Source of the DNA: Mastigias papua
Taxonomy: Eukaryota > Cnidaria > Scyphozoa > Rhizostomeae > Mastigiidae
Direction: 5' to 3'
Assembly (NCBI GenBank): GCA_964019165.1
Contig: OZ025269.1
Location: forward strand, 21,246,516-21,310,515
Length of the DNA stretch: 64,000 nt
The translations under genes were made by a program, and so were the position numbers. The notes below the pieces were generated by a model, which saw nothing but the letters and a program-made list of their open reading frames with translations, was not told the DNA's origin and did no database searches. Below are positions 57,901-64,000 of this stretch, piece by piece (within the stretch, counting starts at the first letter, position 1; each line of letters starts with the position of its first letter).

Positions 57901-58498
57901 TTCCTACGAGATGTACTTTAGTTTAACGTTTTGAAAGTCCAAAAGTCAAAACTTGTAAAGCTTAGTCAGGTAAAGAGAATGAATTATAAAATTTCCTACC
58001 ACACTGCTTCAAAAGAGGGACTTAGTACCTAAACTGGCTTGGATACAATTTAAGATATTTCACGCAAATCATATTTCATTGATTGTGTATTACTTCTAAA
58101 TGCTTGAATATTTGTGCTTCTTTGATTATTCTACTTTTGCACATGCCTGTTATTTTATAGTCAAATCCGGTCAGTCCCCCAGTCACTCCATGGCGCCGTC
58201 AGTGACTGACTGAATGGAGCTAAGGAAAACCGAAATGCATAAAATTGCTGCTAGTGTTGATCGGTAGGCGAAAATGGTCACAGAAATATCGAAAATTAAT
58301 CCATAAGAGATCTTGAACATTATGTTTGTTGAAACTTGGTTCCACTTTGAATGAGCTTATCTCACTGAAATGTGATGCCAATCATCAATGCAATACAGAA
58401 CATTCTTTCCATAGACTATTTCTTAAACTGACACATATTTCTACGTACCCTAGTACAAAAGCGAGGCTTTTAACACCCTTATCTCAGTATTAGCACAT
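57901..58498. other. Non-coding spacer
   Basis: No recognisable feature. GTCAGTGACTGACTGAATG near 58197-58217 is a simple repeat of TGAC. Confidence 0.35.
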
Positions 58499-58499
58499 T

Positions 58500-58795
58500 C
58501 TATGTCCCTGGATTGTTAGCCTTTGAGTTGGGCTTGCTCCAGAGTACTTAAGTAAACATGTTCATCAAAAATTCACCTTGCTACTTTAGGAGCTTCTGCA
58601 ATACAGAGACAGGCTTTAGGCTTCCCATAGATAAGTCAGAAAAGGACCAAAGTGCTATTATTTTTAGAGTAGCAAAGCTTTGGAATCGCCTCTCTGTTAG
58701 ATCAAAGCATGCAGCCGCTTTATGTACCTTCAAAGCATCTACTAAAAGAGCTTCCCAATCTTTTGTTTATGTTTTGTTCATTAATTCTTAACATT
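58500..58795 (+). pseudogene. LINE reverse transcriptase C-terminal tail
   Basis: GLAPEYLSKHVH (in a shifted frame, about 58530-58565), then the frame 58558-58791 with TGFRLPIDKSEKDQSAIIFR, VAKLWNRLSVRSKHAAALCT and FKASTKR. The pattern GLxPxYLxxxxx...FxxxAxKLWNxLPxxxRxAxSLxxFKxxLK fits the C-terminus of CR1/L2-type LINEs, but it is degenerate. Confidence 0.55.
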
Positions 58796-59622
58796 TTGTT
58801 TTGTAAACTTTAGACTTCGATTGTAGTTAGGTTTTAGGTCTGATTTTCTAATGATATATATCCTCAATTGTAATAAATTTAATAAGGTAATTTTTCATTA
58901 ACAGTGTATAACTCTTAACAAAGGGTACCTTGAAGACAACTTGTGAAAATTAAAGCCTATGCAATAAAAATATTGCTCCGCGACCCCTATACTGTGCAAG
59001 TTAATGTAAGCACACAGTTATAAACGAAGAACTAGGTTTCATCCATGCAATTTAATGGTATAATTTGCGCTTACCTGTTCTGATCTTCTTGACATTTGCA
59101 CCGTTGATTCATGTTAATAGGGTTATGGCAAATGCAAAATTTCAGTGTCAGAGCCTTACTCCTTCCAAAGTTTTATCTTAAAATGAAATTTGGAACATAG
59201 AATGAAATGTCATTGGGTAAGATCTAATTAAAAATCAAGAAGGCGCATGAACATGTATGCATATGATAATTTCCTGTTTAGTAGGCAAGTAGGGTCGTCC
59301 CTTTATTTGAATGTTCTGGAATATACTTATATAAAGACTCAAAACCTGATCGTGTGCAAAAAGAGTTTATTTTATCCCTTGGACTCTTCACCTAAGCAAT
59401 GGTGAATAAGTGCCCATTGGGCAACCAAATTCACCAACTGGACACAGTATTCATCATATCACATAGATGTATCCACATCTAGTTAAATATTAGACGCAAT
59501 GGACCTGATCAGTGATATAATATAGGATCCAAGTGTAAAGACATTAATTACTGAGAAAGAATTAAGGGTAATTGTGGACAGTGACTTAAAATTCAAGGAA
59601 CAAAGTGACTCAAAGATTGCCA
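58796..59622. other. Non-coding spacer
   Basis: No recognisable feature. Confidence 0.35.
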
Positions 59623-59623
59623 A

Positions 59624-60520
59624 AGAAGATAAGTTTTTGCTGTAATGCACAAGAACTGGTCTTTTTTTCCGCAAAATTTGTACTTCTTTCGTATTGTTTT
59701 CCTTGTAAAATAAGTGTCTATATTTGATTTTTCTCTAGTTTTGGCTGCAGTTCAAAAGCAATAGACTTGCTTTCCTGGAAAAGGCGCTCAGAGTTGGTAC
59801 TTGTAAGTATCCATTGACTATTGTGAACTTTCAGGTTAGATCAGTTTTGGCTGCAATGCAAAAGAGCTGGTCTTTGTTTCCGCAATATTTTTACTTCTTT
59901 CGCATTAATTGTCCTTTAAAATTAGTGTCTATATTTGAGTTTTCTCCAGTTGTGGCTGCAGTTCAAAATCAACAGCCTTGCTTTCCTGGAAAGGACGGTC
60001 AGAGTTGGTACTGTTAAGTATCCTTCGCATTGTTTTGGTATTAAAAGTAGTTTCTATATGTGGGTTTTCACCAGGTTTGGCTGAACTTCGATAGCAAGGG
60101 ATTGTCTCTCATGCTAAAATTGTGAAGAGTGTGTACCCGTAAGTATACAACAAATATTGTTAATTTTCAGTTTAGATAGCTATTGGCCACAATTGAACAG
60201 AACTGGTTATTGTTTCCGTAAAATTTGTGCTTCTTTCTTAATGTTTAGTCTGAAATAATTATTGCTTCATATCAGTTTTCAGCAGGTGTGGGTGCAGTTT
60301 GAAAAGCAATGGGCTAACTTTGTAGCGAAATGTGTTGGTTATTGTTTGCTTGTCAAGTTGGCTTCAGTGCAAGAGAAGTAGTCCTCATTACTGCAAACTG
60401 TGTCCTTCTGTAGTAGTGTGTTTTTAACTGGAAAAATTATTGCTACCTTTGAATGCTCATGAGTTGTGGGTACAATATCAAAGCAGCGCCGGAACTTGTT
60501 CTGGACAAATTTGTTATGTT
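59624..60520 (+). repeat. 211-bp satellite, left block, decaying
   Basis: Two good units start near 59624 and 59835 (AGTTTTGGCTGCAATGCAAA-type). After 60020 a recombination-like junction (GTTAAGTATCC directly followed by TTCGCATTG) skips about 90 bp of the unit, and the following copies (60046-60520) become progressively more diverged and irregular in length. Confidence 0.85.
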
Positions 60521-60659
60521 TGGAAAGTTTTCCAACCTGCAGTAGTTATCAATAATGTTTAGTTTGAATCATTTTGGGATACAAATACCACTTTAGTAGG
60601 CTTGCTGCTTCGCAAAAAGTTCCATATAATGTTAATGTCAATGTTAGATGACATTTGGT

Positions 60660-60890
60660 GATTTTCAATTTGCATCGGTTGTTGATCTAGTCCTGGGTAT
60701 GACATTAAACTACATCCGGCAGCACAGCCGTAGTTGACGAGTACTGTGGCTTTGAGGAGAATGTCACTACCTCTTAAGTGCTGCTGTGCTGGGTCACCCT
60801 TGGGCAAGGTGTAGCACCTAAACAGCCTCCCATACTGGGTTACGTACCCGACGGTGCAGTACATGAGGTGGTTAACGAAACAAGGCTAAA
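60660..60890 (+). repeat. Orphan LINE 5'-leader-like repeat
   Basis: GTCCTGGGTATGACATTAAA, CCTTGGGCAAGGTGTAGCAC, CCTCCCATACTGGGTTACGT match the leader of the RTE-like LINE at 39925-40010 in order, but an extra segment is inserted after the first block and no LINE coding region follows. Confidence 0.55.
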
Positions 60891-61134
60891 GGACGTTAAT
60901 GTTACCGACAAGACAGAGCTGCAAATGCATGAAAGCCGAAATTCATCATCTTCATTGATTAGTTCTACTGGCTATTGGTGCTGCTCCATTCTGCGCAGGA
61001 CTGTAGCCAGAGAAGGAACACAAGTTATTTGATGACAAAGACTTAGTGCTGCATGGTATGCATTATTTTTATTTATATATTTATGTTTTTTATATATTTA
61101 TTGGGGTTTGAATGTTTGTTGTAAACAAAAGTTA

Positions 61135-61415
61135 ATTGTTAGATAAATGTGGCGTGTTCTGTAGCGTGTTTATGAGTTACTATGCTTGTTTTGTGTTTGT
61201 GATTTCGTGAGAGTGCGATTGGAATGATTGTGAGGAGAGAGATATGGAATGAGAGAGAATGGGCCACGGAAATAGATGTTGACGGTGCATAGTGCAATGA
61301 ATATGAGACCAATTGCTCAGAGCCGGTAGATGACAAAGTAGATGAGCAGTGCGTTATCGTGGCATTGAACTCGAGTTTCGTACCATATTTCGCGTGGAGT
61401 TGCTATAGGACTGTG
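61135..61415 (+). repeat. Direct duplication, unit 1
   Basis: Matches 61803-62080 at an offset of about 665 bp: AGATAAATGTG, CTTGTTTTGTGTTTGTGATT, GGAATGATTGTGAGGAGAGA, GGAATGAGA and further downstream. No coding sense recognised. Confidence 0.75.
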
Positions 61416-61802
61416 TAGGACAAGAAAGCATTACTTGACAGAGCAGAGCAGTGGATAAGCTGAATTTCTAGAGGTAAGCGTATTTGAGTGTTCTAACTGT
61501 ATGTTTTAAGTGTTGTCAAATGGTTTCTAGTTGTTTTGGATCATGATACAACTGGAGTAGGATATATTCTAGTGGAGATGGAAGTGGAGATGAAAGTGAA
61601 TATGCAACTGAAGATGGAGCACAATTGGTTTGAAGGAAACAAGGTAATGGTGTGAGGTATGGATGAGTTGTTCATTTATCTACTAATTTATTTACTCTAT
61701 TATCTATTTGCTCATTTATCTATTGGAGGTATGAGCTGTACATAGTTGCAATTAGTTGATAGCTGTCCATAGTTACTGTGTGAAGTAGTAGATAGCAGTA
61801 GT

Positions 61803-62080
61803 TAGTAGATAAATGTGATGTGTGGTCTGTAGCATGTTTTTGAGGTGCTGTGCTTGTTTTGTGTTTGTGGTTTTGTGTTTGTGATTTTGTGAGAGCGAGA
61901 GTGGAATGATTGTGAGGAGAGAGACATGGAATGAGAAAGAATCGGCAACGTCAATAGACGGTGACTGTCCAGAGTACAAAGATGACATTGCCACTTGCTG
62001 AGAGACAATGAATCACTGGACGGATAGTGGGTGCCTTGTCGTAGTATTGATTTGGAGTACCATTGAGTTGCTGTTAGCTG
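61803..62080 (+). repeat. Direct duplication, unit 2
   Basis: Second copy of 61135-61415, with an extra GTGGTTTTGTGTTT expansion. The duplication lies between the two satellite blocks. Confidence 0.75.
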
Positions 62081-62185
62081 CACTCACACTTTGTAAATTG
62101 TAACTTTTTTTCACTTTGGAAAAAGCTACCAGGGCTATAGCAACATTTCACGTTTGAATCTGCAATTGATTTTGGTAGTTGGTTT

Positions 62186-64000
62186 TCCAGCATGTCGGCT
62201 AAAATGTAAATGTAACTGCATTAGTTTTGCAAAAATTTTCGCTTTGTCATAACGTTTAAATCTGAAGTAAAATTTTGGTGAGCTTGAATGTTCTACAGTT
62301 ATGGTTACAATACAAAGGGGATGAGCTTACTTTAGTGCAGAAAAGTTGTGTGTTGTATTAAATGTCAGTATGCAATGAATATCGATGCCTTTCATTGTAT
62401 ATTGGTGTTAGCTGCAATGCAAAGAAACCTATTCTTCATTTGTGCAAAATTTGTGCTGCTTTCGCATTATTTTTCCTTTAAAACTAGTGTCTATATTTGA
62501 GTTTTCTCCAGTTTTGGCTGCAGTTCAAAATCAATACTCTTGCTTTCCTGGAAAAGGCGCTCAGAGTTGGTACTTGTAAGTATCCATATAATATTGTCAA
62601 CTTTCATGTTAGATGAGTTTTGGCTGCAATGCAAAAGAACTGGTCTTTGTTTCCGCAAAATTTGTACTTCTTTCGCATTAATTGTCCTTTAAAATTAGTG
62701 TCTATATTTGAGTTTTCTCCAGTTGTGGCTGCAGTTCAAAATCAACAGCCTTGCTTTCCTGGAAAGGACGGTCAGAGTTGGTACTGTTAAGTATCCATTG
62801 ACTATTGTGAACTTTCAGGTTAGATCAGTTTTGGCTACAATGCAAAAGAACTGGTCTTTGTTTCCGCAAAATTTATACTTCTTTGGCATTAATTGTCCTT
62901 TAAAATTAGTGTCTATATTTGAGTTGTCTCCAGTTGTGGCTGCAGTTCAAAGTCAACAGACTTGCCTTCCTGGAAAAGACGCTCAGAGGTGGTACTGTTT
63001 AGTATCCATTGACTATTGTGAACTTTCAGGTTAGATCAGTTTTGGCTGCAATGCAAAAGAACTGGTCTGTGTTTCCGCAAAATTTGTACTTCTTTCGTAT
63101 TAATTGTCCTTTAAACTTAGTGTCTATATTTGAGTTTTCTCCAGTTGTGGCTGCAGTGTAAAATCAACAGACTTGCTTTCCTGGAAAAGACGCTCAGAGT
63201 TGGTAGTTTTAAGTATCCATTGACTATTGTGAACTTTCAGGTTAGATCAGGTCTAGCTGCAATGCAAAAGAACTGGTCTGTGTTTCCGCAAAATTTGTAC
63301 TTCTTTCGTATTAATTGTCCTTTAAAATTAGTGTCTATATTTGAGGTTTCTCCAGTTGTGGCTGCAGTTCAAAATCAACAGACTTGCTTTCCTGGAAATG
63401 ACGCTCAGAGTTGGTAGTTTTAAGTATCCATTGACTATTGTGAACTTTCAGGTTAGATCAGTTTTAGCTGCAATGCAAAAGAACTGGTCTTTGTTTCCGC
63501 AAAATTTGTACTTCTTTCGCATTAATTGTCCTTTAAAATTAGTGTCTATATTTGAGTTTTCTCCAGTTGTGGCTGCAGTTCAAAATCAACAGACTTGCTT
63601 TCCTGGAAAAGACGCTCAGAGTTGGTACTTGTATGTATCCATTGACTATTGTGAACTTTCAGGTTAGATCAGTGTTGGCTGCAATGCAAAAGAACTGGTC
63701 TTTGTTTCCGCAGAATTTGTACTTCTTTCGCATTAATTTTCCTTTAAAATTAGTGTCTATAGTTGAGTTTTCTCCAATTGTGGCTGCAGTTCAACATCAA
63801 CAGACTTGCGTTCCTGGAAAAGACGCTCAGAGTTGGTAGTTTTAAGTATCCATTGACTATTGTGAACTTTCAGGTTAGATCAGTTTTGGCTGCAATACAA
63901 AAGAACTGGTCTTTGTTTCCGCAAAGTTTATACTTCTTTGGCATTAATTGTCCTTTAAAATTAGTGTCTATATTTGAGTTTTCTCCAGTTGTGGCTGCAG
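62186..64000 (+). repeat. 211-bp satellite array with dimeric substructure (continues past window)
   Basis: Unit starts (GTTAGATCAG) fall at 62608, 62819, 63030, 63241, 63452, 63663 and 63874, exactly 211 bp apart with no indels; two older units at about 62186 and 62397 precede them. Within each unit the two halves are related: half A ...TTTTGGCTGCAATGCAAAAG... and half B ...GTTGTGGCTGCAGTTCAAAA..., offset 105/106 bp. It is therefore a dimer of a ~105-bp ancestral monomer. 211 is not a multiple of three, so open stretches of ~95-108 codons are incidental. The array runs off the right edge. Confidence 0.95.

Noticed and set aside
57863..58197. Possible hAT MITE (CAGCGGAGCCAGG ... CCATGGCGCCGTCAGTG)
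   Set aside because: Tips match only loosely and no target duplication is visible.
59835..64000. Satellite units as tandem coding exons (unit contains TACTTGTAAGTATCC...CTTTCAG; a 37-base intron would leave an in-frame 174-base exon of 58 codons)
   Set aside because: The GTAAGT donor survives in only about two of nine units (others read GTTAAGT, GTTTAGT or GTAGTTTTAAGT), several units have an in-frame TAG at the same place, and a 37-base intron is too short for most animals. A satellite explains the data.
62186..64000. CRISPR-like array
   Set aside because: The repeats are continuous 211-bp units without unique spacers, and the context is eukaryotic.

Overview
This is eukaryotic, almost certainly metazoan, AT-rich genomic DNA dominated by decayed transposable elements. 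There is no operon structure, ribosome-binding-site logic or dense coding. What can be recognised as protein is nearly all reverse transcriptase, endonuclease or transposase debris broken by stops and frameshifts. The mix of elements suggests an aquatic invertebrate: Ty1/copia, RTE-like and CR1/L2-like LINEs, hAT, pogo/Tigger and PIF/Harbinger-type elements, and a Penelope-like hammerhead ribozyme. A cnidarian is a reasonable guess from the flavour of the LINE proteins, but the species cannot be named from this window.

Layout. 1-1793: 3' end of a copia-type LTR retrotransposon with a 750-bp pogo/Tigger-like element inserted just downstream of its pol gene. 2.0-4.6 kb: two LINE remnants. 4.6-9 kb: non-coding repeats, including the first copy (A) of a diverged segmental duplication. 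9-15.1 kb: four CR1-like LINE pieces, one inserted antisense inside another. 15.1-21 kb: mostly non-coding, with a possible host promoter and first exon near 15.6 kb, a Tigger-like MITE, a hAT (TTF/ZMYM type) transposase relic, a possible OTU-like relic and a TTA-flanked inverted-repeat element. 21.7-23.1 kb: a LINE. 24.3-27.4 kb: two further TTA-flanked elements around a HARBI1-like fragment. 28.3-29.6 kb: duplication copy B. 31.2-33.2 kb: a LINE that has lost its catalytic palm. 34.0-39.2 kb: a composite block bounded by 150-bp inverted arms. It holds a perfect 103-bp palindrome encoding two oppositely oriented hammerhead ribozymes between (TA)n tracts, and a long CR1-like LINE (minus strand) with a hAT element in its 3' UTR. 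39.9-43.2 kb: a nearly complete RTE-like LINE. 44-46.2 kb: two MITE-like elements and an L2-like LINE end. 47.2-50.4 kb: a second RTE-like LINE split by a 1.8-kb element that itself contains a smaller inverted-repeat element. 52-58 kb: duplication copies C and D with candidate CCAAT promoter and first exons, plus LINE ends. 59.6-64.0 kb: a 211-bp satellite built from two related ~105-bp halves, running off the window.

How the parts relate. Insertion order can be read in several places because removing an element and one target-site copy rejoins the older sequence (48064-49878, 34856-36151, 824-1573). No intact autonomous element is present. The most interesting functional candidates are the paired hammerhead ribozymes at 34.37-34.53 kb and the repeated plus-strand sites (about 6.48, 28.79 and 56.85 kb, perhaps 52.93 kb) where a conserved short segment ends in a GTAAGT donor. 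The latter could be alternative or duplicated first exons of a host gene family whose other exons lie outside this window or were not recognised.
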